64,000 bases of DNA from Advenella kashmirensis W13003. Lineage in GTDB: Bacteria > Pseudomonadota > Gammaproteobacteria > Burkholderiales > Burkholderiaceae_B. Below the pieces are notes generated by a model that was given only the letters and a program-made list of their open reading frames with translations, searched no databases and was not told the DNA's origin. The translations under genes were made by a program, and so were the position numbers. Shown here piece after piece: positions 42,828-52,870 of this stretch. How positions within the stretch are numbered: the stretch's first letter is position 1; each line of letters begins with the position of its first letter. The DNA is taken from NCBI RefSeq assembly GCF_000506985.1, contig NZ_KI650979.1:992001-1056000 (forward strand), written 5' to 3'.

Positions 42828-43964
42828 TTATACGACGAACAGGCGCTTGTACTCCTTGATGGCGTACCGGTCAGTCATGCCGGCAATATAGTCGGCAATG
42901 ACACGCGCCTGCCGTTGTTCATCATTGCTCCGATAGCCGGCAGGCAATAATCGCGGATCATCGATAAAAGCTTTGAACAAAGACTGCACAATCGTGCTGG
43001 CCTTGTTGGCCATGCGCATGACTTTGTAATGGCGGTACAGGTTGTGCATGAGAAAAGACTTGAGCTCGTCTGCCTGTTCCCGCATGGGGGCCGAAAAGAG
43101 CAGGAGCGACGGCGCCTCGATCACATCTTCCCGCGTCCGGATCCGGTGCGCCTGTAGCTGGCCGCGCGTGGTTTCAGTCAGATCGACGATCAGCGCATTG
43201 ATCATGCGGCGAATGATTTCTGCGATCAGGCGACGCCCCTGAACCTCTGGAAACAAGCGGCTGACTTCGTCGTGATACGTTGCAAACAACCGCACCTGCC
43301 GCATCTGTTCGATGGTGATCAGGCCCGAGCGTAGACCATCGTCAATATCATGATTGTTATAGGCGATTTCGTCAGCCAGATTGGCCAGTTGCGCCTCCAG
43401 TCCCGGACGTTTTCTGTCCAGGAAACGCTGACCGATCTCGCCCAGCTGGCGGGCATGTGAAAGAGAACAGTGCTTCAAAATACCTTCACGCGTTTCAAAG
43501 GTCAGATTCAGCCCGTTGAATAAGGCATAGCGTTCTTCGAGTTCATCGACCACCCGCAGGCTTTGCAGATTATGCTCAAAGCCGCCTGCGTTTGGACACA
43601 ACTGTTGCATGGACGAATGCAAGGCGTCCTGCCCGGCGTGGCCGAAGGGGGTGTGCCCCAGATCGTGCGCCAGCGAAATGGCTTCGGTCAGATCTTCGTG
43701 CAGACCAAGATTGCGCGCGACGGCACGGGCGATTTGCGCCACTTCAAGGCTGTGGGTCAGGCGCGTGCGGAATAAATCACCTTCGTGATTAACGAAAACC
43801 TGTGTCTTGTATTCCAGACGGCGAAACGCCGCGCTGTGAATGATCCGGTCACGGTCGCGCTGGAATGGATCCCTGGCCGGATCGGCTGCTTCGGCATGCT
43901 GCCGGCCACGACTGCTGGCGGGATGAGTGGCATAAGAGGCGAGCGTGGTCGCAGTCATGCTCAA
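42828..43964 (-). CDS. dgt: Deoxyguanosinetriphosphate triphosphohydrolase (HD domain)
   Basis: 378-residue dGTPase-like HD hydrolase that cuts dNTPs to nucleoside and triphosphate. Metal ligands are present: His71 in RLTHSLEV, His100-Asp101 in [13 protein letters not shown], and an Asp in [14 protein letters not shown]. Length typical of the type 2 dGTPase subfamily. Start overlaps the aroB stop by 4 bp, so aroK, aroB and dgt form one minus-strand operon, an order common in the Burkholderiales. Confidence 0.93.
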   Translation of the reverse strand: MSMTATTLASYATHPASSRGRQHAEAADPARDPFQRDRDRIIHSAAFRRLEYKTQVFVNHEGDLFRTRLTHSLEVAQIARAVARNLGLHEDLTEAISLAHDLGHTPFGHAGQDALHSSMQQLCPNAGGFEHNLQSLRVVDELEERYALFNGLNLTFETREGILKHCSLSHARQLGEIGQRFLDRKRPGLEAQLANLADEIAYNNHDIDDGLRSGLITIEQMRQVRLFATYHDEVSRLFPEVQGRRLIAEIIRRMINALIVDLTETTRGQLQAHRIRTREDVIEAPSLLLFSAPMREQADELKSFLMHNLYRHYKVMRMANKASTIVQSLFKAFIDDPRLLPAGYRSNDEQRQARVIADYIAGMTDRYAIKEYKRLFVV

Positions 43965-45094
43965 CCCCCGCTTGCAATGGTTTCCCGGGCGCGGGCAGAT
44001 TCGCGTTCAATTGTCACGTTGCCCACCGTCTCCTCAAGTGTTTCCTGCACCTTGTCCAGGGGCGCGGCCTGCACCACTGCCTGGCCTATTCCGGGAAGGA
44101 GCACATAGCGTATTTCGCCCCCTTCCGTTTTCTTATCGCCCTGCATCAGGTCGAGCCAGCTGTCCTGCCCCAGGTCGGGCGCAACATCGGGACAGCCGAT
44201 GGCACGCACCAGTTGCCGAACCCGTTCGATATCCTCGGCAGGCAAGTCCAGTACCTTGCCTGAAAGCACGGCGGCCTGAACCAGTCCGCAGGCGACGGCT
44301 TCGCCATGTAACCACGTGCCAAACCCCAGCCCGGCTTCGATCGCGTGACCGAATGTATGGCCCAGGTTCAGTATGGCGCGCAGACCGGTTTCTTTTTCAT
44401 CTTCCGACACCACTTGCGCTTTGAGTTCGCAGCACCGGCCGATGGCGTAGGCCAGCGCGTCGGCGTCCAGCGCCACCAGTTGCGCAACATTGCGCTCGCA
44501 CCATTCAAAAAAGGCCGCATCAAGGATCAGGCCGTATTTGATGACTTCGGCCAGACCGGCAGATACTTCCCGGGCAGGCAGGGTGCGCAAGACATCGATA
44601 TCAATGTCGACGCTGACCGGCTGGTAGAAAGCGCCGATCATGTTCTTGCCCAGCGGATGATTGACCGCCGTTTTGCCGCCGACCGAAGAATCAACCTGGG
44701 CCAGCAGCGTGGTTGGAATTTGCATATAGCGGATGCCGCGCATATAGGTGGCGGCCGCAAACCCGGCCATATCACCGATCACGCCACCGCCCAGCGCAAG
44801 AATCACGGCGCGGCGATCCAGTTTTTCGGCCAGCATGCGATCGTAAATTGTGTTGAGCGTATCGAGCGATTTGAAGGATTCACCATCGGGCACGATAATG
44901 GTCATGACCGGTTTGCCCAGCGGGGCCAGGGCCTGCCGCAGGACCGCGCCGTACAGGCCGTCAACGACCGGGTTGCTGATGATGACCAGTCGTGTAGCGT
45001 TGCCAGGAACGGATTGGGCAATGCGCTGCAAACGCCCCGGCTCGATATGAATGGGGTACTGACCTGCTGATGTAGCGACGTTGACGGGAGCCAT
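43961..45094 (-). CDS. aroB: 3-dehydroquinate synthase
   Basis: 377 residues; second enzyme of the shikimate pathway, converting DAHP to 3-dehydroquinate with NAD and a divalent metal. Seen: [14 protein letters not shown] site [20 protein letters not shown], and [20 protein letters not shown] with the substrate Lys. Metal-binding His and Glu residues are in the C-terminal half (GHTFGHAIE). Its start shares one base with the aroK stop (TGATG), a tight translational coupling. Confidence 0.97.
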   Translation of the reverse strand: MAPVNVATSAGQYPIHIEPGRLQRIAQSVPGNATRLVIISNPVVDGLYGAVLRQALAPLGKPVMTIIVPDGESFKSLDTLNTIYDRMLAEKLDRRAVILALGGGVIGDMAGFAAATYMRGIRYMQIPTTLLAQVDSSVGGKTAVNHPLGKNMIGAFYQPVSVDIDIDVLRTLPAREVSAGLAEVIKYGLILDAAFFEWCERNVAQLVALDADALAYAIGRCCELKAQVVSEDEKETGLRAILNLGHTFGHAIEAGLGFGTWLHGEAVACGLVQAAVLSGKVLDLPAEDIERVRQLVRAIGCPDVAPDLGQDSWLDLMQGDKKTEGGEIRYVLLPGIGQAVVQAAPLDKVQETLEETVGNVTIERESARARETIASGG

Positions 45095-45669
45095 CAGATA
45101 TTTTCACCTCGTTGTGCGTGTTCTTTCAGTAATCGGGCTACGGCATCGAGCACCGTATGAATGGAGCCATGGCCGGTTTCGACTGTGTAATCGGCCAGTT
45201 GCTCGTAAATGGGCTCGCGCTGTCGCAGCAGTTCTACGATACGCGCTTTGGGGTTGGCCGTCAGCAGCATCGGGCGGTTTTTGTCCTTAGCGACTCTCCG
45301 AAAGAGCTCGTCGCTGCCTGCCTTCAAATACAGCACGATACCGCGCGCGCGCAACAGCGCCTGGTTTTCGGGCGCCACTACGGCACCGCCGCCGGTAGCC
45401 AGCACGACGGCGCGGCGCAGCGTGACCTCTTCCAGCACCTGGGTTTCCCGCCGCCGAAAGCCGGCCTCGCCTTCAATATCGAAAATGGTGGGAATACTGA
45501 CGCCACAGCGCGCCTCGATTTCGTGGTCAAGATCAAGAAATTCCCGGCCCAGGGAGCGGGCCAGGCCTCGACCGATCGTTGTTTTGCCAGCCCCCATCAT
45601 GCCGATGAGGAAAATGGGAACCTGGCCGGAGGGGCTGATATGGGCGTCGCCCTGTTCTGAGTGCAGCAT
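45094..45669 (-). CDS. aroK: Shikimate kinase
   Basis: 191-residue kinase that phosphorylates shikimate with ATP. Walker A GMMGAGKTTIGRGLAR near residue 22, substrate-binding LDLDHEIEARCGVSIPTIF and the lid region with RPLL-like NRPMLL are present. First gene of aroK, aroB, dgt, coupled to aroB by one shared base. The short N-terminal tail before PIFLIGMMG is normal for the family. Divergent from the PBP1A gene. Confidence 0.97.
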   Translation of the reverse strand: MLHSEQGDAHISPSGQVPIFLIGMMGAGKTTIGRGLARSLGREFLDLDHEIEARCGVSIPTIFDIEGEAGFRRRETQVLEEVTLRRAVVLATGGGAVVAPENQALLRARGIVLYLKAGSDELFRRVAKDKNRPMLLTANPKARIVELLRQREPIYEQLADYTVETGHGSIHTVLDAVARLLKEHAQRGENI

Positions 45670-45867
45670 GTACGTAAAAGGTTTTTCTCCCGGTTACGCC
45701 GGGGCGTGAAAATACAGTGCTTCTGTCACCATTGTCAAAGAAATGACACCATGTTTTCAATGATTTGTCGTTTATTTGTTGCAACATAGCACATGTGTGG
45801 CACGCTGCACAATTCAGTTACAGAAACGGCCGAAAATTTCAGCTTTTCCAGCTAGAAGGGATTAAAA

Positions 45868-48330
45868 TTGCCTGCGATGAGTACACGTAACCCACACTCC
45901 CCCAATAAAGCGCCGCGGCGTCCGAGCGCAGGCTCACGCATAGGACGGTTTTTTGTCCAATCCTTCATCTTCTGCATCGGCTTAGGTCTCTGCGGTTTGT
46001 TGTTGGGCACCCTTGCCGTCGCGCTGACCTGGCCGAACCTGCCTGACCTGAAGGCGATGACCGACTATCGCCCGCGGGTGCCGCTGCGCGTCTACACCGC
46101 CGATAAGGTGCTGCTTGCCGAATACGGCGAAGAGCGACGCAATGTCCTGCGTTTCAACGAAATTCCCGATGTCATGAAGCAGGCGCTGCTGGCGGCAGAA
46201 GATGATAATTTCTATCATCACGGCGGCGTAGACTGGTCCGGGGTTGGCCGGGCGGTCATTGCAAACCTGGTATCCGGCGCCAAGGCACAGGGCGCCAGTA
46301 CGATTACCATGCAGGTAGCCCGCAATTTCTATCTGTCTTCAGAAAAGTCATTTATTCGTAAATTCTACGAATTGATGCTCACATACAAGATCGAGCAGAA
46401 CCTGAGCAAAGACCAGATTCTGGAGCTGTACCTGAACCAGATTTATCTGGGGCACCGCTCCTATGGTTTTGCTGCCGCGTCCCGTACGTACTATGGCAAA
46501 CCGCTATCTGAAGTCACCGTCGCCGAAGCGGCGCTGCTGGCCGGCATTCCCAAGGCGCCGTCTCGCTTTAATCCGCGTGCCAATATGAAGCGTGCCGTGG
46601 CGCGCCAGCACTATGTGCTTGAACGCATGGAAAAGCTTGGCTACATCACCCCCGAGCAGCATCAGCAGGCGCTGGCACAGAAGATTGTGCTCCGGGACAA
46701 TACGGTTGAAACGCCTGAAACGACCTTTGCCCGTCACGGGCAGTACGTTGCCGAACTGGCAAGACAGCTGATGTACAACGTATACAAGGACAATGTTTAC
46801 GGACGTGGCCTGAGCGTATACACCACCATCCGTTCCCAGGATCAGGAAGCGGCCTATCACGCCGTGCGTGACGGTATTATGTCTTACACACGCCGCAAGC
46901 CTTACCCAGGTCCGGCAGCGCAAGTGGATCTGCCGGCCGGCATTGAGAACGATACGGAACGTTTCGATCTGGCGCTTGAAGACATTCGCAATAAATATCG
47001 CGACAGTGACGATCTGGTGACGGCTGTGGTGCTGTCGGCCAGTGCAACCAAGGTAACAGCAGCGCGTACGCCGGAACAGATTTTTGAGCTCAGCGGCAAG
47101 TCACTGGGCTATGTGAAACGCGCGCTGGTCAAGACCGGTCCGGTTTCCCGCCGGATCCAGCGCGGCTCCGTGATTTACCTGCAAAAGGTCGATAACGTCT
47201 GGACGATTATCAATATGCCGAGTGTGGAAGGCGCGTTTATTTCGCTCAACCCGCAAAATGGCGCGATCGACTCAATGATCGGCGGCTTTGATTTCAATCG
47301 TGGCGACTTTAACAGGGTGACTCAGGCATGGCGCCAGCCCGGATCCACGTTCAAACCGTTCGTATATGCGGCCGGCCTTGAGCGCGGCATTACGCCGGGC
47401 ACCAATATTTCCGACCAGCCGTTTCACCTGAGCGCCGCCCAGACGCGCAGCAAGCCCTGGAGCCCCAAGAACTACGGCAATTCATATACCTACAGCCAGA
47501 CCATGCGCCAGGGCCTGTATAAGTCCAAAAACATGGTCTCTATCCGTATTTTGCAGACGGTGGGTCCGGAATTTGCCAGTGAATTCATTTCGCGCTTTGG
47601 TTTTGACCCGGCTCGCCAGCCGCCCAAAAGCGCCTATCTGACCATGGCCCTGGGGGCAGGCAGCGTGACGCCCCTGCAAATGGCCAGTGCCTATTCGGTT
47701 TTTGCCAACGGCGGTTATCGCGTCAATCCGTACATTATTGACTCTGTCGTCGATATTTCCACGGGTCGCGTGGTTATGAAGGCCCAGCCGGCCCTGGCCG
47801 GAGACGAAGCCAACCGGGTTCTGGACCCGCGCACAGCCTATGTCATGAACGATCTGTTGCGAGGCGTGGCCAAATCCGGCACGGCTGCCCGTACGCAGGC
47901 GACCCTGAAGCGCAGCGATATCGGCGGCAAAACAGGCACGACCAACCAGTCTTTCGATGCCTGGTTCGCAGGCTTTACACCCAAGCTGGTAGGCATTTCC
48001 TGGCTGGGCTTTGACCAGCCGAAATCCCTCGGTGACCGGGAAACCGGTGGTGGCGCAGCCATGCCGATCTGGCTCAGTTATATGCAAACCGCGCTCAAGA
48101 AAGTGCCGGTCACGCCGGTGGGACCGATTCCCGATGGCTTGACCAAGGTGGGCGACAACTTCTACTTCACCGAGTTCCCGCAGGGCAAGGCGCTGGCCAA
48201 TATCGGCGTATCGGGCAGTGGCGTGCAGAATCCAAATGCAGCCAAACCGGCATCCGCCCCGTCGGGTGATGCCATTGGCAAGGCACTGGAGTCATTCAAT
48301 CCCATGGGTGGGCCACCGATCCGCTTCTAG
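45868..48330 (+). CDS. mrcA: Class A penicillin-binding protein 1A (transglycosylase/transpeptidase)
   Basis: 820-residue bifunctional PBP: an N-terminal membrane anchor (FVQSFIFCIGLGLCGLLLGT), glycosyltransferase GT51 domain with EDDNFYHHGGVDW and QGASTITMQVARN, then a penicillin-binding transpeptidase with STFK (Ser493, Lys496), an SKN-type motif and KTGT at 688. It polymerises and cross-links peptidoglycan. The start is a TTG at 45868, because AAGGG lies 7 bp upstream; the ATG at 45877 (MSTRNP) lies 16 bp from that site and is a weaker alternative. It ends at a strong bidirectional terminator. Confidence 0.95.
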   Translation: MPAMSTRNPHSPNKAPRRPSAGSRIGRFFVQSFIFCIGLGLCGLLLGTLAVALTWPNLPDLKAMTDYRPRVPLRVYTADKVLLAEYGEERRNVLRFNEIPDVMKQALLAAEDDNFYHHGGVDWSGVGRAVIANLVSGAKAQGASTITMQVARNFYLSSEKSFIRKFYELMLTYKIEQNLSKDQILELYLNQIYLGHRSYGFAAASRTYYGKPLSEVTVAEAALLAGIPKAPSRFNPRANMKRAVARQHYVLERMEKLGYITPEQHQQALAQKIVLRDNTVETPETTFARHGQYVAELARQLMYNVYKDNVYGRGLSVYTTIRSQDQEAAYHAVRDGIMSYTRRKPYPGPAAQVDLPAGIENDTERFDLALEDIRNKYRDSDDLVTAVVLSASATKVTAARTPEQIFELSGKSLGYVKRALVKTGPVSRRIQRGSVIYLQKVDNVWTIINMPSVEGAFISLNPQNGAIDSMIGGFDFNRGDFNRVTQAWRQPGSTFKPFVYAAGLERGITPGTNISDQPFHLSAAQTRSKPWSPKNYGNSYTYSQTMRQGLYKSKNMVSIRILQTVGPEFASEFISRFGFDPARQPPKSAYLTMALGAGSVTPLQMASAYSVFANGGYRVNPYIIDSVVDISTGRVVMKAQPALAGDEANRVLDPRTAYVMNDLLRGVAKSGTAARTQATLKRSDIGGKTGTTNQSFDAWFAGFTPKLVGISWLGFDQPKSLGDRETGGGAAMPIWLSYMQTALKKVPVTPVGPIPDGLTKVGDNFYFTEFPQGKALANIGVSGSGVQNPNAAKPASAPSGDAIGKALESFNPMGGPPIRF

Positions 48331-48390
48331 CCAGGCGTTTGCAGCAGGCACGAGCGCCATGCTCTGCCTCACTGCTCTGCTTATAAAAAA

Positions 48391-48420
48391 AGACGCCTTG
48401 CATATGCAGGCGTCTTTTTT
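48391..48420. terminator. Bidirectional terminator between the PBP1A gene and cyaY
   Basis: AGACGCC (48391-48397), loop with TGCATATGCA, GGCGTCT (48409-48415), followed by six Ts, and preceded by six As. It serves both the PBP1A and cyaY transcripts. Confidence 0.88.
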
Positions 48421-48423
48421 ACC

Positions 48424-48753
48424 TTAAAGCGTGAGGTTAAGCGTCTGGCCGGTAATCTCAGAAAAAATCTGGCTCAGGTTTTCTTCAAGTCCGGTACCAT
48501 CACGCGTATCGACCCAGCGGTCATTTTCGAATTTGTAATGAAAACCGCCGGATGGCGCAGCGACCCACATTTCCTGCAGCGGCGCCTGGCTATTGACCAC
48601 GACATGGGTTTTCTGATTGAATACGATGGTCAGCACCTGGCCGCTGCGGCTGGCGTCAAGATCAATATCCAGCTTTTCGAACCAGTCATCGGCCTGTTCG
48701 TGGATCTTGTCGAGGATCGCATCTGCGCGTGCAAGAAATTCTGATTCAGTCAT
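48424..48753 (-). CDS. cyaY: Iron donor protein CyaY (frataxin homologue)
   Basis: 109-residue frataxin-like protein that binds iron and tunes Fe-S cluster assembly. The acidic N-terminal helix (FLARADAILDKIHEQADDW) and the beta-sheet (VVNSQAPLQEMWVAAPSGGF, WVDTRDGTGL) match the family. It ends 4 bp from the terminator shared with the PBP1A gene. Divergent from the lipoprotein gene, an order common in the group. Confidence 0.95.
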   Translation of the reverse strand: MTESEFLARADAILDKIHEQADDWFEKLDIDLDASRSGQVLTIVFNQKTHVVVNSQAPLQEMWVAAPSGGFHYKFENDRWVDTRDGTGLEENLSQIFSEITGQTLNLTL

Positions 48754-48787
48754 AATATCGTTCTGTAAAAAATTTTAGGGGTGTGCC

Positions 48788-49063
48788 GTGTCTGCGCCAA
48801 GTATAAAACGCCGTGTGGCCTTCATTGTAACCCTCCTTGTCGGGAGTGTGGGTTTATCGGCTTGCGGCTACAAAGCGCCCCTGTACATTCCCACACCCGA
48901 GCAGCAACAAAAACTGCAGGAACGCGAAGCGCGCATTCAGGCCCGCAAGGCCAAGGCCGCGGCAGATAAGAAGGCGCAGAAGGCTGCGTCCGACAACGCC
49001 CGCGCAAGCCAGAACCCGCCTGTGCCGGTTTCCGACTCATCCGATCCCGCTATCCCGCAGTAA
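48788..49063 (+). CDS. lptM: LptM-like small lipoprotein (LPS translocon maturation)
   Basis: 91 residues from a GTG start (TTTTAGGGG upstream). The signal peptide ends at a good lipobox, LSAC with lipid-modified Cys26, followed by GYKAPLYIP, matching the CGQKGPLYLP motif of LptM/YifL, which helps LptD fold. The C-terminal half is a charged, Ala/Gln-rich tail. Divergent from cyaY and upstream of lysA, as in many beta- and gammaproteobacteria. The gene symbol rests on the short motif and the location. Confidence 0.82.
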   Translation: MSAPSIKRRVAFIVTLLVGSVGLSACGYKAPLYIPTPEQQQKLQEREARIQARKAKAAADKKAQKAASDNARASQNPPVPVSDSSDPAIPQ

Positions 49064-49253
49064 AGATACGCAGCTCCCGTCGCGCTTGGAGCAGCAGTCT
49101 GCCAGAATCACGATTTGCGTCCGGATCACGGCGCCCCAGATGGCGAACGCAGCAGCCGGATTTTATTGCACCGACGTCCAAATCGGGCCGGCTATCTTTG
49201 CCAAGCCCTGTTTCCATTGTATTTTTAATTATTCTTTAACCTACTGTCTGATT

Positions 49254-50543
49254 ATGTCTGAATTGAATGCCCCGGCGGGCTCGCCTTTTTTCCATTATGA
49301 CGGCTCCCAGTTGATGGTCGAGGCCGTGCCTGTGGCGCAGCTTGCCGAGCGCTTTGGCACCCCGCTATATGTCTATTCACGTGCGGCGCTGAAAGCAGCG
49401 TGGGAATCCTATGCCCAGCCGCTGACCGGCCGCAATGCGCTGGTCTGTTTCGGCATGAAGGCCAACTCCAACCTGGCGGTGCTGCAGCAGTTCGCGCAAT
49501 GGGGCAGTGGTTTCGATATTGTCTCGGGCGGTGAACTGGCACGCGCGCTCAAGGCAGGCGCCCGGCCCGAGACGATCGTGTTTTCGGGCGTCGGCAAGCA
49601 GGATTGGGAGATCCGCGCCGCACTGGACGCGGGAGTCAAATGCTTTAATGTGGAATCGACCGATGAACTGGAACGCATATCGTCAATAGCCAGCGGGCTT
49701 GGGCGTATTGCCCCCGTGTCGCTGCGCGTGAATCCCGACGTGGACGCCCAGACGCATCCTTATATTTCTACCGGCCTGAAGGACAACAAGTTCGGGATCG
49801 CCATCGACATCGCCCCCCAGGTTTACCAGCGCGCAGCAACGCTGCCCGGAATCAGCATCGTGGGGGTCGACTGCCATATTGGTTCGCAAATTACCCAAAT
49901 CTCCCCTTACCTGGACGCACTGGAGCGCCTGCTCAATCTGCTGGACACGCTTGCCGGCATGGGTATTACTGTACATCACCTGGATATTGGCGGCGGGTTG
50001 GGCATCCGCTATCAGGACGAAACACCGATTGCTCCGGCCACCCTGCTGGACAACGTGTTTGCCGCCCTGCAGGAACGCGGGTATGGCCAGTTGCAGCTGG
50101 TGATGGAGCCTGGCCGGTCCCTGGTGGGCAACGCCGGTATCCTGGTGACCCGCGTCCAGTATCTGAAGCATCATGAGAGCAAAAATTTTGCCATTGTGGA
50201 TGCCGCCATGAACGATCTGCTGCGCCCCACGCTGTATGACGCGTGGCACGGCGTGCTGCAGGTCAATCAGCCTTCTGACGGCACCTCTGCCCTGGTCTAC
50301 GACGTCGTTGGACCGATTTGCGAGAGCGGCGACTGGCTGGCGCGCGATCGTACCTTGTCATTGACGCAGAACGATCTGCTCGCCATTGAATCGGCCGGCG
50401 CCTATGGATTTGTCATGTCTGGTCAATACAACACCCGCCCGCGCAGCGCCGAAGTCATGGTGGACGGCGATCAGGTTCATCTGATTCGCCCGCGCGAAAC
50501 AGTCGAGGAACTCTTCGCCTCCGAGCGCATGTTGCCGGCATAA
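49254..50543 (+). CDS. lysA: Diaminopimelate decarboxylase
   Basis: 429-residue PLP enzyme, the last step of lysine synthesis (meso-DAP to lysine). The ATG at 49254 is chosen because it gives MSELNAPAGSPFFHYDG; the open frame upstream to 48837 runs through the lipoprotein gene. Lys69 in CFGMKANSN binds PLP; GGGLGIRY, EPGRSLVGNAG and CESGDWLA (substrate-side Cys) are present. The ribosome site is weak. A 190-bp gap separates it from the lipoprotein gene. Confidence 0.97.
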   Translation: MSELNAPAGSPFFHYDGSQLMVEAVPVAQLAERFGTPLYVYSRAALKAAWESYAQPLTGRNALVCFGMKANSNLAVLQQFAQWGSGFDIVSGGELARALKAGARPETIVFSGVGKQDWEIRAALDAGVKCFNVESTDELERISSIASGLGRIAPVSLRVNPDVDAQTHPYISTGLKDNKFGIAIDIAPQVYQRAATLPGISIVGVDCHIGSQITQISPYLDALERLLNLLDTLAGMGITVHHLDIGGGLGIRYQDETPIAPATLLDNVFAALQERGYGQLQLVMEPGRSLVGNAGILVTRVQYLKHHESKNFAIVDAAMNDLLRPTLYDAWHGVLQVNQPSDGTSALVYDVVGPICESGDWLARDRTLSLTQNDLLAIESAGAYGFVMSGQYNTRPRSAEVMVDGDQVHLIRPRETVEELFASERMLPA

Positions 50544-50856
50544 ATAACGCCGACAGGCAGAGCTTACACCCAGCGAAGGTCGAGAAATTGACATTCGCTT
50601 TTTTTTATCTGCACGCAGACCGACCCACGCTCGATTAAGCGTATTCCGCATTTCATTTGCAATAAAATTCACTTGCGAATGAAAACGCCGCAGTCGTGCA
50701 ATCACCGGAGACGCCAATGTCAGAGCGTGCGTGTGCTTCATGCCTGCCAGTTACGTTCATATATCCGGATATATAAATAAGAAATATCTATTTTACGTAT
50801 AAAAATAACTTATATACAGTGGTCATAACTGACTCATCCCTTGGTCTTGATCTTTT
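50544..50856. other. AT-rich intergenic region before the sulfonate-type operon
   Basis: 313 bp without a gene. The right half is strongly AT-rich and holds a 16-bp perfect palindrome (50759-50774) followed by AT tracts likely to contain the promoter of the downstream operon; no clear -35 is seen, which fits an activator-dependent promoter. Confidence 0.6.
50759..50774. promoter_or_regulatory. ATATATCCGGATATAT perfect palindrome upstream of the TauD-type operon
   Basis: A 16-bp perfect palindrome centred between 50766 and 50767, about 85 bp before the dioxygenase start (50857). Candidate operator for the sulfur-type operon; it is not a CysB-like site as far as I can see. Confidence 0.55.
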
Positions 50857-51798
50857 ATGACTGCTGTTTATTCAACTATCGATGCCAGGGCGTCGAACAA
50901 CGCCCTGGCGATTAACCGGCCTTTATCGTCTGCCAGCACCGGTCACCCTCCCTTTCTCATCCGGCAATTTGCGGCGCCGCTGGGTGCACAGGTACTGGGC
51001 CTGGATTTGAACCGGCCGCTGCACGAAGACGATTTTTCACTCATTCGCAAGGCGTTTGCGGACCACCATGTGCTGGTGTTTCGCAAGCAGGACATCACGC
51101 CGCAGCAGCATGTCGCCTTCAGCCGCCGTTTCGGCCCGTTGCAGATTCATGTGCTGAAGCAGTTCCAGTTACCTGGTACCCAGGAAATTTTGCAAATTTC
51201 CAATATCCGGGAAAACGGCGAACCCATTGGACTGGGAGATGCCGGCGCGTTCTGGCATTCTGATCTGTCCTACAAGGCCATACCCAGCCTGGGCTCGCTG
51301 CTACATGCGCGCGAATTGCCGACGACGGGGGGAGATACGCATTTTTCCAATATGCATCTGGCCTGGGAAACTCTGCCTGCAGCCCTGCAGAAAACCCTGC
51401 TGCCCCTGAAAGCCGAACATACCTACATCAAACGTTATGAGGAACAGCGAGCCAAGGCGCCCTGGCGTCCTGCGTTGACGCAGACGCAATTGGATGAAGT
51501 CCGTCCGGTTGTTCATCCGGTAGTGACCACGCATCCCGAAAACGGTCGCAAGACGCTTTTCGTGAACGAGCACTTTACGTCGCGCATTGTGGGACTGCCT
51601 GTGGATGAAAGCGACGATCTGCTGCAGCAGCTGTTTGCCCATAGCATTCGTCCCGAGTTCATTTACACACACCAATGGGAAGAGGACGACATGGTTTTCT
51701 GGGATAACCGGTCAGTCATTCATCTGGCAGGAGGCACGCCCGATGACCAGCGCCGCCGCCTGAACCGGACCACCGTTGAAGGTACCGTGCCTGTCTGA
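50857..51798 (+). CDS. TauD/TfdA-family Fe(II)/2-oxoglutarate dioxygenase
   Basis: 313-residue non-heme iron dioxygenase. The iron ligands fit the family pattern: His134 and Asp136 in FWHSDLSYK and His289 in SVIHLAGG, and the 2-oxoglutarate Arg is at 300-301. Members release sulfite from taurine or alkylsulfonates, or act on aryloxyacetates. It opens an operon with a NitT/TauT-type ABC transporter, so sulfonate desulfonation is the best guess (inference). The order dioxygenase-binding protein-ATPase-permease differs from E. coli tauABCD. Confidence 0.9.
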   Translation: MTAVYSTIDARASNNALAINRPLSSASTGHPPFLIRQFAAPLGAQVLGLDLNRPLHEDDFSLIRKAFADHHVLVFRKQDITPQQHVAFSRRFGPLQIHVLKQFQLPGTQEILQISNIRENGEPIGLGDAGAFWHSDLSYKAIPSLGSLLHARELPTTGGDTHFSNMHLAWETLPAALQKTLLPLKAEHTYIKRYEEQRAKAPWRPALTQTQLDEVRPVVHPVVTTHPENGRKTLFVNEHFTSRIVGLPVDESDDLLQQLFAHSIRPEFIYTHQWEEDDMVFWDNRSVIHLAGGTPDDQRRRLNRTTVEGTVPV

Positions 51799-51832
51799 GG
51801 ACAGCGTATTATTTTTTTCCAGAGAATCCATT

Positions 51833-52867
51833 ATGTCCAAGCTGCCCATTACCCCTTTGTTTCGTTTGCTATCCGCCCGGGCAGCCAGTCTGATGCTGGG
51901 CGCATCGCTGCTGGCCGGGACCGCTGCCCATGCCGAAGGTCAGTTGCGAATCGCCGAGCAGCACGGCATCGTATACCTGTTGCTGCAGGTTGTGCAAGAC
52001 CAGAAACTCATCGAGAAGCACAGCAAGGCAGCAGGCCTGGATATCACTCCGCAATGGGTCAAGCTGTCGGGCGGGGCCGCGATCAATGATGCCCTGCTGT
52101 CCGGATCAATTGATATAGCCGGCGCGGGCGTAGGGCCTTTGCTCACGATTTGGGACAAAACGCGCGGCAAGTACAACGTCAAGGGTGTCGCCTCACTGGG
52201 CAATTTTCCGTATTATCTGATCAGTACGAATCCGGACGTCAAAAGCATTGCCGATTTCAGCAGTAAAGATCGCATCGCGCTGCCGGCCACGACCGTTTCT
52301 GTCCAGGCACGCATTTTACAACTGGCCGCCTCCAGGCAATGGGGCAAGGATCAGTTCAACAAACTCGATCCGTTGACCGTGACGCTGCCACACCCGGAAG
52401 CGACGGGCAGCATCATCAAGGGTGGCACGGAAATCAATGCGCACTTTGCCACCCCGCCGTTTCAGGAGCAGGAACTAAAGGGCAACAAAAACGCGCACAT
52501 TGTATTGAAATCATATGACGTACTGGGTGGGCCATCGACCTCGACCGTGCTATATGCTACCGAGAAATTTCGCCAGGACAATCCCAAAACCTATGGCATA
52601 TTCATCGAATCGTTAAAAGAGGCGGCCGCGTTCATCAAAAACGACCCTGAAGGCGCAGCCGACGCCTACATCCGCAGCGCCGGAAGCAATATCGACCGCG
52701 ATCTGTTGATTGAGATCATCAAAAATCCCGATATTGATGTCAAGCTTGCGCCTGAAAAAACGTTCCCCCTGGCCACATTCATGTCTGAAGTGGGTGCGAT
52801 CAAGAACCGGCCTGCGTCCTACCAGGATTACTTTTTTGAAGATGAACATAACCGCAATGGCAGTTGA
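51833..52867 (+). CDS. ABC transporter substrate-binding protein (NitT/TauT/SsuA type)
   Basis: 344 residues from ATG 51833; the frame upstream to 51776 overlaps the dioxygenase. Signal peptide of about 34 residues ending GTAAHA, then EGQLRIAEQHGIVYLLLQVV, typical of SsuA/TauA periplasmic proteins. It recognises the sulfonate or related substrate and passes it to the permease. It lies 34 bp after the dioxygenase and 3 bp before the ATPase gene. Confidence 0.92.
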   Translation: MSKLPITPLFRLLSARAASLMLGASLLAGTAAHAEGQLRIAEQHGIVYLLLQVVQDQKLIEKHSKAAGLDITPQWVKLSGGAAINDALLSGSIDIAGAGVGPLLTIWDKTRGKYNVKGVASLGNFPYYLISTNPDVKSIADFSSKDRIALPATTVSVQARILQLAASRQWGKDQFNKLDPLTVTLPHPEATGSIIKGGTEINAHFATPPFQEQELKGNKNAHIVLKSYDVLGGPSTSTVLYATEKFRQDNPKTYGIFIESLKEAAAFIKNDPEGAADAYIRSAGSNIDRDLLIEIIKNPDIDVKLAPEKTFPLATFMSEVGAIKNRPASYQDYFFEDEHNRNGS

Positions 52868-52870
52868 AAT

